In this document: piece after piece, positions 18,241 to 28,124 of the stretch
Position numbering within the stretch: position 1 is the first letter of the stretch
Layout of the letters: every line of letters begins with the position of its first letter
Assembly (NCBI GenBank): GCA_945870575.1
Contig: CAMBSK010000002.1
Location: forward strand, 1 to 64,000
Reading direction: 5' to 3'
DNA from: Bordetella parapertussis
GTDB lineage: Bacteria > Pseudomonadota > Gammaproteobacteria > Burkholderiales > Burkholderiaceae_C
Length of the DNA: 64,000 bases
Notes under the pieces: generated by a model
What the model saw: only the letters and a program-made list of their open reading frames with translations
Told to the model about the DNA's origin: nothing
Database searches by the model: none
Translations under genes and position numbers: made by a program

Positions 18241-19143
18241 TCAACTTCTCACTTTGGGAGAAAACAGACCATTTGGACGGAAGTAAAGAATCACTACAAC
18301 GATAAGCATCAGCAGTACTTTGGCATAGGAGCTGGTGGTCATGAATTCAAAAGTCGTTTGCAACTGCGCAATGATGAAACTCGACAACGCAGTACCCATG
18401 AGACTGGCAACACCACCGAATACGACCACGATGAAGGTATCAACGATATACAACTGCCCAGTTCCCGGATTGGTAGAGCCGATCATCGTGAACACGCTAC
18501 CCGCAATACCGGCCAAACCGCTGCCAAGCGCAAAGGTGTACATGTCGACTTGGCGTGTATTGATACCCACTGTTTCAGCAATCGTGCGGTTTTGGGTGAT
18601 GGCGCGAACCTTTAAACCCATGGAGGTTTTGAAGAAAAGCAAGTACACAACGCCCACCACAAGCAAAGTGAGCACAATAATAAAAATACGATTCAGGGGC
18701 AGTTGCACGCCGGTGAAAGGCTCGATGGCCCCATCCAGCCATGAGGCCATCGGTATGGTTACCTCTTGAGGGCCGAACACGGTGCGGTAAGTTTGTTGCA
18801 GAATCAAACTCAAGCCCCAAGTAGCAAGTAATGTATCCAGTGGCCGGTTGTAGAACCACCTCACCACTGACCACTCTAAGAACATGCCAAATAAAAACGT
18901 GACCAAAAATGCGATCGGTATGGCGAACAAAATATAGGTGTCTACCGAATTAGGAAATACGGTTAAAAAAACATTGGCCACCATGAAAGTCACGTAGGCT
19001 CCTAAAGCCATCAGTTCCCCATGGGCCATGTTGATGACACCCATCAAGCCAAAAACAATGGCCAGCCCCAAAGACATCAGCAGCAAAATGGCCGTGTAGC
19101 TGACGCCGCTGAAGAGTTGCATCCAAAAAATTTCAAGACTCAC
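18241..19143 (-). CDS. UrtB-like permease of the amidase operon (GTG start)
   Basis: Encodes 300 residues of LivH-type permease with GLMGVINMAHGELMALGAY and ITQNRTIAETVGINTRQ. It lacks the long soluble front half of UrtB. The GTG at 19143 is chosen because GAGGAGAG lies five bases before it; the ATG at 19185 would add 14 residues of unlikely Arg/Gly/Pro-rich sequence and bypass this ribosome site. Confidence 0.88.
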   Translation of the reverse strand: MSLEIFWMQLFSGVSYTAILLLMSLGLAIVFGLMGVINMAHGELMALGAYVTFMVANVFLTVFPNSVDTYILFAIPIAFLVTFLFGMFLEWSVVRWFYNRPLDTLLATWGLSLILQQTYRTVFGPQEVTIPMASWLDGAIEPFTGVQLPLNRIFIIVLTLLVVGVVYLLFFKTSMGLKVRAITQNRTIAETVGINTRQVDMYTFALGSGLAGIAGSVFTMIGSTNPGTGQLYIVDTFIVVVFGGVASLMGTALSSFIIAQLQTTFEFMTTSSYAKVLLMLIVVVILYFRPNGLFSPKVRS

Positions 19144-19207
19144 AGAAACTCTCCTCGGTGGCCCACCGGTTGCCCGGCAGGCCATCCGAATACTTCATTT
19201 CAAAAAA

Positions 19208-20398
19208 TTACAGCTTGGGGAACGGGTTAGGTTCGGTCAATTGACTTTCGTGAACGATGTCAAACTGGCCGTCTGCACGAGCGCGTCCGATGCGGACTTT
19301 CTTCCACACGTGGTGGTTGGTTTTGTGAATCCTCACCAGGCCTTCAGGCGCCTTGAATTCAACTTCAGATGAAGCAGCAATCACCTTTGCCACATCGAAT
19401 GACTTGGCTTTTTCTACAGCCAGTTTCCACAAGTAAACTGCGTTGTAGCCGCATTCCATAGGATCGCCGACCACCCGGTTTTTGCCGTATTTGGCTTTGA
19501 TGGCCGCAACGAATTTTTCGTTTTCCGGTGACTTGATGCTCTGGAAATAACCCATGCATGCGTAATAGCCCACTGCATTGTCTTTGCCTATGCCGTCAAT
19601 TTCATTTTCTGACACCACGGTAGACAACAGCTTTTGCTTGGCTCCGTCGAGGCCTGCCGCCTTCAATTGTTTGTAGAACGCAACATTGGAGCCGCCCACC
19701 ACTGTTGAATAAATCCAATCAGGTTTGGCTGCCTTGATTTTGTTGATGATGGAAGAAAACTCGGTATGACCCAAGGGCGCATACTCTTCGCCGACCACAC
19801 TGGAACCCAGTCGGGTAGCAGTTGCTTTGGCAATTTTGTTGCACGTACGTGGATAAATGTAATCAGAGCCAACAAAGAAGAATGTTTTGCCTTGCTGCTT
19901 GGCCATCCACTCCATGGCAGCAACCACAGATTGTGTGGCTTCCTGCGAGGTGTAAATGACCTGTGGGTCTTCTTCCTGGCCTTCGTAATAGGTGGGGTAG
20001 TACAACAAACCTTTGTTGGCTTTGAACACTGGCAACACGGCTTTGCGGGAAGCAGATGTGTAGCAACCAATCACTGCAGGCACTTTGTCTTGCTGGAGTA
20101 ATTTCTTGGCTTTTTCAGCGAAAGTTGGCCAATCACTGGCACCATCTTCAAGCACTGGCACAATTTTTTTGCCCAGGACACCGCCTGCCGCATTGATCTC
20201 ATCAATGGCCATTTTTTCAGCGTCCACAATGGCAGCTTCAGCCAAAGCGATCGTGCCCGACATGGAGTGCAGCAAGCCCAACTTGACCTCTTCAGCAGCC
20301 AGGCTCAAACCGGGCCAGAGTGCCGCGCCCGGAAGCGCTGTGGCAGCAACCAAGGTACTGCCTTTTTGAATAAACCGACGACGTGATGACATACTCAT
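19208..20398 (-). CDS. UrtA-like substrate-binding protein of the amidase operon (Tat signal)
   Basis: Encodes 396 residues. The N-terminus carries a clear twin-arginine motif, SRRRFIQKG, and a hydrophobic stretch ending at SLAA. The mature part begins EEVKLGLLHSMSGTIALAE and is homologous to UrtA and the AmiC-like protein. It is the first gene of the amidase operon; AAGGAG lies five bases before the ATG. The ligand may be a short amide, formamide or urea; sequence alone does not decide. Confidence 0.9.
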   Translation of the reverse strand: MSMSSRRRFIQKGSTLVAATALPGAALWPGLSLAAEEVKLGLLHSMSGTIALAEAAIVDAEKMAIDEINAAGGVLGKKIVPVLEDGASDWPTFAEKAKKLLQQDKVPAVIGCYTSASRKAVLPVFKANKGLLYYPTYYEGQEEDPQVIYTSQEATQSVVAAMEWMAKQQGKTFFFVGSDYIYPRTCNKIAKATATRLGSSVVGEEYAPLGHTEFSSIINKIKAAKPDWIYSTVVGGSNVAFYKQLKAAGLDGAKQKLLSTVVSENEIDGIGKDNAVGYYACMGYFQSIKSPENEKFVAAIKAKYGKNRVVGDPMECGYNAVYLWKLAVEKAKSFDVAKVIAASSEVEFKAPEGLVRIHKTNHHVWKKVRIGRARADGQFDIVHESQLTEPNPFPKL

Positions 20399-20447
20399 GT
20401 TGACTCCTTAAACTGTGTTTCACAAAGGAAATGGACGCTCAAAACGC

Positions 20448-20488
20448 AAAAAGCCCCATAGCGCGGCAAGCGCGTATGGGGCTTTTTT
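20448..20488 (-). terminator. Leader terminator of the amidase/Urt-like operon (probable ANTAR target)
   Basis: On the minus strand AAAAAGCCCCATA-type arms pair with TATGGGGCTTTTT, with an inner CGCG/CGCG stem and a five-base loop, and a T-run follows. It lies 50 bases before the first gene of the operon and so must be read through for any expression. Since the operon ends with an ANTAR antiterminator gene, this is the expected control point, as in amiE of Pseudomonas. Confidence 0.8.
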
Positions 20489-20496
20489 GCTCCTCC

Positions 20497-20524
20497 AAAA
20501 AATCGGCCTTTTTGACGATTTTTT
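20497..20524 (-). promoter_or_regulatory. Second leader hairpin upstream of the terminator
   Basis: AAAAAATCG pairs with CGATTTTTT (nine pairs) around ten bases; with one T-C mismatch the loop reduces to the hexamer AAAAAG closed by C-G. ANTAR proteins recognise paired stem-loops with hexanucleotide loops having A at position 1 and G at position 4. Position 1 fits, position 4 does not, so the assignment is tentative. Confidence 0.4.
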
Positions 20525-20727
20525 GAAATAATTGATGCTTTATCCTATTCCCGCGCACTCAATGCGTAATCCGTACATACCCTTAAATTATTTCATTTTC
20601 CGCAATTTATTAAATATAAAATGCTAAAAATTTAATGCTGATTTTCTTTTTTCGCACCATATTTAAGCAGAGAAGTGCAATGCGCCCATAACAGGTGCAT
20701 AAAACAGCGAAAAATTCAAGCTGAGTC

Positions 20728-20743
20728 TGGTTCAAAAATTGCG
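20728..20743 (+). promoter_or_regulatory. Sigma-54 promoter for the urease operon
   Basis: TGGTTCAAAAATTGCG has GG and GC separated by ten bases, with the conserved TGG and TTGC blocks of the -24/-12 class. It ends 39 bases before the ureA ATG. It is weaker in the centre than the urtA element but agrees with nitrogen control of urease. Confidence 0.65.
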
Positions 20744-20782
20744 TCAATAATTACTGATCTCATTTGACTGGCGCATCACCTT

Positions 20783-21085
20783 ATGGAACTCACCCCCCGC
20801 GAAAAAGACAAGCTGCTGATCTTCACCGCAGCGCTGCTGGCCGAACGCCGCAAAGCCAGGGGCTTGAAACTCAACTATCCCGAAGCCGTGGCCTTCATCA
20901 GCGCGGCCGTGATGGAAGGTGCGCGCGATGGCAAGACGGTCGCGCAACTCATGAGCGAAGGCCGCAACATACTCACGCGCGCTGAAGTGATGGACGGTAT
21001 TGCAGACATGATTCCTGATATTCAAGTAGAAGCCACCTTTCCCGACGGCACCAAGTTGGTCACCGTGCATCAACCTATTGTTTAA
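20783..21085 (+). CDS. ureA: Urease gamma subunit UreA
   Basis: Encodes 100 residues, the normal length. It begins [20 protein letters not shown] and contains [24 protein letters not shown], both standard for the gamma subunit. It assembles with UreB and UreC. No strong ribosome site is visible before the ATG. Confidence 0.96.
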   Translation: MELTPREKDKLLIFTAALLAERRKARGLKLNYPEAVAFISAAVMEGARDGKTVAQLMSEGRNILTRAEVMDGIADMIPDIQVEATFPDGTKLVTVHQPIV

Positions 21086-21112
21086 ATCGTTCACAGAGCA
21101 AAGGACACCATC

Positions 21113-21274
21113 ATGTTGAAGCAACTCTTTTTTATCAGCTTGTTGATAGGCACCCAAGCCATGGCGCATCCGGGTCACGGTGAGGCTTCACCGCACTCTC
21201 ATGCGGCTGAATTGATCAGCCTATGCCTGCTTGCCTTTGTGCTTGCAGGTATTTGGTGGGAATCCCGCAAATGA
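21113..21274 (+). CDS. Small His-rich exported or membrane protein between ureA and ureB
   Basis: Encodes 53 residues. The first 18 form a signal-like hydrophobic segment ending AMA. The middle holds five His in [12 protein letters not shown] plus the A-A-E-L lead-in, and a second hydrophobic helix (about 34-48) precedes a C-terminal WWESRK. AAAGGA lies upstream and the stop overlaps the ureB start (ATGA), showing translational coupling. HPGHGE resembles the His motif at the start of HupE/UreJ nickel permeases, but the protein is far too short to be one. A role in nickel handling is inference. Confidence 0.75.
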   Translation: MLKQLFFISLLIGTQAMAHPGHGEASPHSHAAELISLCLLAFVLAGIWWESRK

Positions 21275-21596
21275 GCCGCATGATTCCAGGCGAGATGTTC
21301 ATTGATGCGGGTCAACATGCTTTGAACACCGGCAGACGCACTTGCACCCTGCTGGTGAAAAACGTAGGTGACCGTCCTATACAAGTCGGCTCGCACTACC
21401 ACTTTGCTGAAACCAACCATGGTTTGCATTTCGATCGTGAACAAGCCGCAGGTATGCGCTTGAACATTGCCTCAGGCACTGCAGTGCGTTTCGAACCGGG
21501 ACAAGAACGCACGGTTGAATTGGTGGACTATGCAGGTGACAGACAGATTTACGGTTTTCGCGGCGATGTGCAAGGCGCACTGAAAGGGGCCAACTG

Positions 21597-21597
<1 letters not shown>
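21271..21597 (+). CDS. ureB: Urease beta subunit UreB
   Basis: Encodes 108 residues from the ATG at 21271, which begins [10 protein letters not shown] and overlaps the preceding small gene. The frame is open upstream but the extra residues do not match UreB. The motif [13 protein letters not shown] and [12 protein letters not shown] are family hallmarks. Its stop overlaps the ureC start. Confidence 0.96.
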
Positions 21598-23342
<1,745 letters not shown>

Positions 23343-23351
23343 GTAGCGCAG

Positions 23352-23369
23352 GTATTACCATGGTAGTAT
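23352..23369. promoter_or_regulatory. Palindromic operator candidate before the toxin/antitoxin pair
   Basis: TACCATGGTA (23356-23365) is a perfect palindrome flanked by GTAT on both sides. It lies 11 bases after the ureC stop and 34 bases before the antitoxin ATG, where a ribbon-helix-helix antitoxin would bind its own promoter. Confidence 0.45.
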
Positions 23370-23402
23370 TTCATTTCTTGTTCGTTCAACACGAGGGTAT
23401 GC

Positions 23403-23705
23403 ATGGCCACTGTCTCAGTCAAAATTTCTGACAACACCAAAGCCAAATTGCAACGCCAGGCCAAATCCCAGGGCTTGACCTCCCATGCCTTGATGGTGTC
23501 TGCGATTGAGTCGGTGGTGTCTCAATCAGAGCAACAACAAAGCTTTGTTCAACAGGCAGTCAAAGCCAGACAAAAACTGATTCAAACCGGACAAGCTGTA
23601 GACGGCGCTGCTTTGAGCCAGTACCTCAAAGCCAAGGCCAGAGGAAAAGCAGTGCCCAAGCCATCCGCGGTCCATTTGCATTTACTCAAACCCGATTCGG
23701 CATGA
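23403..23705 (+). CDS. Ribbon-helix-helix antitoxin
   Basis: Encodes 100 residues. The N-terminal MATVSVKISDNTKAKLQRQA followed by helices matches the CopG/ParD-type DNA-binding fold. The C-terminal part would wrap the toxin. It overlaps the toxin gene by four bases. The pair sits between ureC and ureE, an odd place for a toxin/antitoxin module. Confidence 0.75.
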   Translation: MATVSVKISDNTKAKLQRQAKSQGLTSHALMVSAIESVVSQSEQQQSFVQQAVKARQKLIQTGQAVDGAALSQYLKAKARGKAVPKPSAVHLHLLKPDSA

Positions 23706-23992
23706 CCCGATGGCTGGTGTCTCTTGAAGCTGCTGATGACCTGGAGGCTTTGATTGATTTCCTCGTGTCAGACATGCCCGAACATGCGGTGCGAACCGTG
23801 GACCTCATCATGGATGGTTTGAATATTTTGCAAGACCACCCAAACATAGGCAGACCGCTCCAACTGCCATTGCGCGAATTGGTCATCTCCCGCGGCCGCA
23901 CTGGTTATGTGGCACTCTACGAATATGACGCACAAGCCGATGTGGTTGTGGTTTTGGCCATCCGGCATCAACGACAAGCAGGTTATTCTTAA
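23702..23992 (+). CDS. RelE/ParE-superfamily toxin
   Basis: Encodes 96 residues with the ParE pattern: an N-terminal strand then helix (SLEAADDLEALIDFLVS), DHPNIGRPL, and the C-terminal strands YVALYEYDAQADVVVVLAIRHQRQAGY, with the Arg-His typical of the family. ParE toxins target gyrase; RelE members cleave mRNA, and sequence alone does not decide. ureE follows after three bases, so it may share transcription with urease. Confidence 0.8.
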   Translation: MTRWLVSLEAADDLEALIDFLVSDMPEHAVRTVDLIMDGLNILQDHPNIGRPLQLPLRELVISRGRTGYVALYEYDAQADVVVVLAIRHQRQAGYS

Positions 23993-23995
23993 GAC

Positions 23996-24601
23996 ATGAT
24001 TCATTACTCCAAACTCATCCGCCAAGGCCAAGGCCTTGCCAACGCTTTGCTCAAACGCGCGGCCAGCGTCGCGCTGGACTGGGATGTGCGGCAAAAAAGC
24101 CGCTTCGAAACCACGGACTCCAACGGACGCAGTGTCGGTGTGTTTTTGCAGCGCGGGCAAGTGGTGCGCGGCGGCGATGTGCTGGTCGGAGAAGACGGCT
24201 CATTGCTGAAGGTATTGGCTGCACCGCAACCGGTATTGCGTATCACGCACTGTCACGACCATGGCAGCTTGTTTGATTTGACCCGCGCCGCCTACCACTT
24301 GGGCAACCGCCATGTACCTATTGAACTGCAAGCCGATCATTTGAAAATTGAACCCGACCATGTGCTGGCCGACATGCTGCGCGACATGCACATGACCGTG
24401 GTAGCTGTTGACGAAGCCTTTGAGCCTGAAAACGGCGCTTATGGAGAACACGCCTCCCACGCCGGTCACGGTCACCCTGACCAAGGTCATTCACACGATC
24501 ATGGTCATTCACACGACCACGCGCATGACCATGCACCTAAGCATGCCGAACCACACGTGCATGTGCATGGCCCCGGCTGCGGCCATGACCACTCGCATTG
24601 A
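23996..24601 (+). CDS. ureE: Urease accessory nickel chaperone UreE
   Basis: Encodes 201 residues. The N-terminal domain carries [14 protein letters not shown] and [13 protein letters not shown], and the metal-binding domain has [10 protein letters not shown]. The last 45 residues are a His-rich tail ([16 protein letters not shown] and more) for nickel storage, longer than in many UreE proteins. It delivers nickel to the UreDFG complex. Confidence 0.95.
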   Translation: MIHYSKLIRQGQGLANALLKRAASVALDWDVRQKSRFETTDSNGRSVGVFLQRGQVVRGGDVLVGEDGSLLKVLAAPQPVLRITHCHDHGSLFDLTRAAYHLGNRHVPIELQADHLKIEPDHVLADMLRDMHMTVVAVDEAFEPENGAYGEHASHAGHGHPDQGHSHDHGHSHDHAHDHAPKHAEPHVHVHGPGCGHDHSH

Positions 24602-24630
24602 TCAGCGCTTCCCTGTCATACCCACAAAAC

Positions 24631-25332
24631 ATGTCTGCCAACACAGCGGTTCTCAACCCCGCCCACCGCTTGCTGTGGTTGATGCAATTGGCCTCACCCG
24701 CTTTGCCGGTCGGCGGTTTCTCTTACTCGGAGGGGATGGAAGCGGCGGTCGAACACGGTCTGGTCACTGACGAAAGCTCAGCCCAACACTGGTTGATTGA
24801 CCAGTTGCATCTGGTGCAAGCGCGCAGTGAATTGCCGGTGGTAGCGCAAGCTATGAAAGCTTGGCGCTGCCAAGACAAAGTCTCGTTAAAGCAACTCAGC
24901 GCTTGGGTGATGCAAACCCGCGAAACCTTTGAGATGCGTTTGCAAACTGAACAAATGGGCCGCTCGCTCTTAATTTGGTTGCGCAATCACCAAGCGGCTG
25001 ATGAAGCGGATATGCAGTTGTGTGACAGCCTGCCGCCAACTTGGCCGTTGGTGTTCGCGCTGGCCTTGAACACACACGCGGTTGACACGCGCGAAGGCTT
25101 GTTGACTTGCGCGTTTGGCTGGGCTGAAAACATGGTGCAAGCCGCCATCAAGTCAGTGCCCTTGGGTCAACTAAGTGGGCAACGCATGTTGGCCGCTTTA
25201 AGTGCTGAAATTCCTGTTGCAGTCGAGCATGCCTTATCCATACCCGACAATCAACAACAATCTTTTACACCACGTCTGGCTATTTTGTCGGCGCGCCACG
25301 AAACCCAATACTCCCGACTGTTCCGATCATGA
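24631..25332 (+). CDS. ureF: Urease accessory protein UreF
   Basis: Encodes 233 residues. [20 protein letters not shown] near residues 23-42 is the family signature. The ATG at 24631 is preferred; an in-frame TTG at 24598, overlapping the ureE stop, would add 11 residues and cannot be excluded. The stop overlaps ureG. UreF gates nickel delivery by UreG. Confidence 0.93.
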   Translation: MSANTAVLNPAHRLLWLMQLASPALPVGGFSYSEGMEAAVEHGLVTDESSAQHWLIDQLHLVQARSELPVVAQAMKAWRCQDKVSLKQLSAWVMQTRETFEMRLQTEQMGRSLLIWLRNHQAADEADMQLCDSLPPTWPLVFALALNTHAVDTREGLLTCAFGWAENMVQAAIKSVPLGQLSGQRMLAALSAEIPVAVEHALSIPDNQQQSFTPRLAILSARHETQYSRLFRS

Positions 25333-25991
25333 GCACACCTCTTCACCATATTCCTCATCGCAGCAAAAAACTCCCGCCCTTGCGCGTCGGCATAGGCGGC
25401 CCGGTCGGTTCCGGCAAAACCACTTTGCTGGAAATGCTGTGCAAAGCCATGCGCGATAAATACGATTTGATAGCCATCACCAACGATATTTACACCAAAG
25501 AAGACCAGCGCATACTCACCATCAGCGGCGCTTTGCCGGCCGAACGCATCATGGGGGTTGAAACCGGCGGCTGTCCGCATACCGCCATTCGTGAAGATGC
25601 GTCCATTAACTTGGAAGCCATAGACCGCATGCTGGAAAAATTTCCAAATGCAGATGTGGTGTTTGTCGAAAGCGGTGGCGATAACCTCGCGGCCACTTTC
25701 AGCCCGGAATTGAGCGACTTGACGATTTACGTCATTGATGTCGCGGCCGGTGAAAAGATTCCGCGCAAAGGCGGGCCGGGCATTACCAAAAGCGATTTGT
25801 TCATCATCAACAAAACCGATTTAGCCCCGCACGTTGGCGCTAATCTGGACGTAATGAAGTCGGATACCGAACGCATGCGCAGCGGTCCGCAAGGACTCAA
25901 ACCATTTGTCATGACCAATTTGAAGACGCTGAGCGGTCTGGACACGGTGGTTAAATTCATTGAACACAAAGGCATGCTGGCTGCTGCATGA
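25329..25991 (+). CDS. ureG: Urease accessory GTPase UreG
   Basis: Encodes 220 residues of SIMIBI GTPase. The P-loop is [11 protein letters not shown] near residue 20, [15 protein letters not shown] carries the Cys-Pro-His nickel site, and [10 protein letters not shown] is the guanine-specificity motif. It supplies GTP-driven nickel insertion. It overlaps genes on both sides by four bases. Confidence 0.97.
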   Translation: MSTPLHHIPHRSKKLPPLRVGIGGPVGSGKTTLLEMLCKAMRDKYDLIAITNDIYTKEDQRILTISGALPAERIMGVETGGCPHTAIREDASINLEAIDRMLEKFPNADVVFVESGGDNLAATFSPELSDLTIYVIDVAAGEKIPRKGGPGITKSDLFIINKTDLAPHVGANLDVMKSDTERMRSGPQGLKPFVMTNLKTLSGLDTVVKFIEHKGMLAAA

Positions 25992-27001
25992 CACTCACCA
26001 TGAAAAAACTTTTAGCGCTGCTGTTACTGAGTGCATCTTTGGCGGTGCAAGCCGATGCGCCGGTCTACGGCCCTGAATTACAAGGCTTTGATTACCCGGC
26101 ACCTGTCTTGCAGTTCTCTTTCAAAACACAAGGCCAAGATATGCACATGGCCTATCTTGATTACCAGCCCGTCAAGCCTAATGGCCATGCGGTGGTGTTG
26201 TTACATGGCAAGAATTTTTGTGCTGCCACCTGGCACGACACAGCCATGATGCTGCAGCAAGCCGGCTTGCGTGTGATCGTGCCGGATCAAATCGGCTTTT
26301 GCAAATCTGCCAAACCGGACAATTACAGCTATAGCTTTGCCAGCTTGGCTGAAAACACCCGTGCCTTGTTGAAGTCCTTGCAGATAAACAAAGCCACTGT
26401 CATCGGCCACTCCATGGGCGGCATGCTGGCCACCCGCTACGCCTTGATGTTTCCCGCTGAGGTGAACCAATTGGTGATGATCAACCCGCTGGGTCTGGAA
26501 GACTGGAAAGCCTTGGGTGTGCCTGCGCTCAGCTTCGAGCAATGGAATGCGCGTGAACTCGGCTTCACCGACGAAAAATTGCGCAACTATGAACGCAACA
26601 CTTATTACGCGGGTGAATGGAAAGACGAATACGAACCCTGGGTGCAAATGATCGCCGGCATGTTCAGAGGGCCCGGCAAAGCAACCGTTGCCCGACATTC
26701 AGCGTTGGTTTACCAAATGATCTTCGAGCAACCCGTGCTGCATGAATTCGCTGACATCAAAGTGCCTACGCAATTGATGATTGGCGTCAAAGACACCACT
26801 GCCCTGGGCAAAGACTTAGTGCAGGAGCCTTTGAAATCTCAACTCGGCAATTACAGAGCCATGTCTTTGCGCGCTGTCAAAGCCATTCCAGGTGCGCGAC
26901 TGGTGTTGTTTCCGGATCTCGGCCATGCGCCGCAAATGCAAAACTTTGAACGCTTTAAAAACGCGCTTCTTAACAACCTGGTGGTGTTGGAAAAGGACTG
27001 A
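25988..27001 (+). CDS. Exported alpha/beta hydrolase
   Basis: Encodes 337 residues. A Sec signal peptide ends near AVQADA (residue 24). The nucleophile elbow is GHSMGG with S142, the oxyanion segment is [12 protein letters not shown], and a late [13 protein letters not shown] supplies the His. The start overlaps the ureG stop (ATGA), placing it in the urease operon, although no link to urea is known. An alternative ATG at 26000 (MKKLLALL) is equally likely. Substrate unknown. Confidence 0.85.
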   Translation: MTLTMKKLLALLLLSASLAVQADAPVYGPELQGFDYPAPVLQFSFKTQGQDMHMAYLDYQPVKPNGHAVVLLHGKNFCAATWHDTAMMLQQAGLRVIVPDQIGFCKSAKPDNYSYSFASLAENTRALLKSLQINKATVIGHSMGGMLATRYALMFPAEVNQLVMINPLGLEDWKALGVPALSFEQWNARELGFTDEKLRNYERNTYYAGEWKDEYEPWVQMIAGMFRGPGKATVARHSALVYQMIFEQPVLHEFADIKVPTQLMIGVKDTTALGKDLVQEPLKSQLGNYRAMSLRAVKAIPGARLVLFPDLGHAPQMQNFERFKNALLNNLVVLEKD

Positions 27002-27002
27002 A

Positions 27003-27683
27003 TCAGCGGGTCGCCCAACCGCCGCTGACCGGAAACACCTGTCCAACAAAACAATCCGCATTTTGTGAGCATAAATAAGCGGCGAATTCGGCGTCTTCAT
27101 TGGCTTTGACCAATCTTCCTAACGGCACCTCGCGTTTCATGCGCTCTATAAAGCGGGGATTGGCCTGAACTTCGGGCGGGAAATAAGTTGGGTTGTCGAC
27201 GAAGTTTTGCGCAATCGCATTGACTTGAATGTTCAGCGGTGCGAGTTCAACGCCGATGGCTTGCACATACGCCAGTTGTGCGCCGCGTGCCGCGCTGTAA
27301 CTCGAAGCGCGCTTCATGCCGCGCAATGCGCTGGCGCTGCCCATGACCAGCACCTTACCGCTGGCACGTGCCTGCATTTGCGGTAACACGGCTTTCACCA
27401 ATCTGGGCAAAGGATGGACCATGGTGTCGAACACCGCCTGCCATTCATCTTCAGAAACTTCGCCGACATGCGTTGAAGGTGCAGGCATGGCCAGATTGAC
27501 CAGCAATACATCGATATGGCCGTGCTGCGCCACCATACGCTGCGGTGCATCGACTGGTGTCAGGTCTTGCGTGTCAGCCAATACGACGGCCCCATGTGCT
27601 GACAGGGTTTGACACAGGGCCGGGCCCATGAACACATCGGCCTGGGTGACCAGAATTCGCCGTCCTTGCAGCATCTGACTCAT
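27003..27683 (-). CDS. Degenerate short-chain dehydrogenase/reductase
   Basis: Encodes 226 residues with the Rossmann/SDR layout. The cofactor motif is TQADVFMG instead of TGxxxGxG, and the active-site Tyr-Lys is Y129-S-A-A-R133, with Arg replacing Lys. S116, SGGWATR at the C-terminus and QVNAIAQNF are kept. Homologues of this kind occur as non-canonical SDRs; activity is uncertain. It converges with the hydrolase gene one base away and overlaps the gene upstream. Confidence 0.8.
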   Translation of the reverse strand: MSQMLQGRRILVTQADVFMGPALCQTLSAHGAVVLADTQDLTPVDAPQRMVAQHGHIDVLLVNLAMPAPSTHVGEVSEDEWQAVFDTMVHPLPRLVKAVLPQMQARASGKVLVMGSASALRGMKRASSYSAARGAQLAYVQAIGVELAPLNIQVNAIAQNFVDNPTYFPPEVQANPRFIERMKREVPLGRLVKANEDAEFAAYLCSQNADCFVGQVFPVSGGWATR

Positions 27684-28015
27684 TCCGGTAAACCGTCCTC
27701 TTCATCCACAAGCAATACTTCTTCAACGACAGGTTTGGGTTTGCGCTTACCGTGGGTGGTGATGATTTCCACATAAACCTGATCGGCCTGTTCTTTGGCG
27801 GCGACGTCAATCGAAGGAATAACAGCCGACAAATGCACTGTCTCAGCAGTTTCAGTACTCAGACCGAATTTGCAGTCAAAGTCCCAGAAATCCACGCCCT
27901 CGGGCAACGGTCTGCGACGCTCGCGCTTCAAATATTTGCGCACATCGTGTTTCACTGCGTCCAACACCCTGTCCGGGTGACGTCCTTCTGCTTGTAACGG
28001 ATAGGTTTTTCTCAT
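27680..28015 (-). CDS. DUF6172-like small protein
   Basis: Encodes 111 residues from the ATG at 28015 (MRKTYPLQAEGRHPDRVLDA), which matches how I recall these proteins starting; the open frame extends 22 codons further without similar sequence. The basic KRERRRPLP and FWDFDCKFG segments are typical of this uncharacterised family in Proteobacteria. Function unknown. It overlaps the SDR gene by four bases. Confidence 0.72.
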   Translation of the reverse strand: MRKTYPLQAEGRHPDRVLDAVKHDVRKYLKRERRRPLPEGVDFWDFDCKFGLSTETAETVHLSAVIPSIDVAAKEQADQVYVEIITTHGKRKPKPVVEEVLLVDEEDGLPE

Positions 28016-28090
28016 GCGGTCGATTATGCGGCCTGAGCACTCGCGCGTTGCGGCAACCCGGGCCGCAGATCCCGAGAGCAATGGGGCGGG

Positions 28091-28106
28091 ATAATCAAAT
28101 GATTAT
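28091..28106. promoter_or_regulatory. Inverted repeat upstream of crcB
   Basis: ATAATCA-AA-TGATTAT is a perfect dyad, 18 bases before the crcB ATG. It lies between divergent genes and may be an operator. No fluoride riboswitch fold was recognised in the same 110 bases. Confidence 0.35.
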
Positions 28107-28124
28107 TGTTTTCAGGCCAAGTCC

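Larger units (their letters stand above)
20399..20782. promoter_or_regulatory. Divergent control region between the amidase operon and the urease operon
   Basis: This 384-base region is AT-rich in its middle (20580-20660). On the amidase side it holds a hairpin and a full terminator; on the urease side a sigma-54 element. A dyad TGCGCC-N7-GGTGCA (20681-20699) lies about 30 bases upstream of that element and could bind an activator, but its spacing is two bases longer than the standard NtrC site. No sigma-54 element was found facing the amidase operon. Confidence 0.6.

Noticed and set aside
20681..20699. NtrC-like dyad TGCGCC-N7-GGTGCA upstream of the ureA sigma-54 promoter
   Set aside because: The spacing is two bases longer than the usual NtrC site, so I mention it only as a candidate dyad and do not name the activator.
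20399..20782. Sigma-54 promoter facing the amidase operon
   Set aside because: No GG-N10-GC pair with the right flanks was found on the minus strand of this region.
28016..28124. Fluoride riboswitch before crcB
   Set aside because: No crcB-motif pseudoknot pattern could be recognised; only a simple inverted repeat is there.
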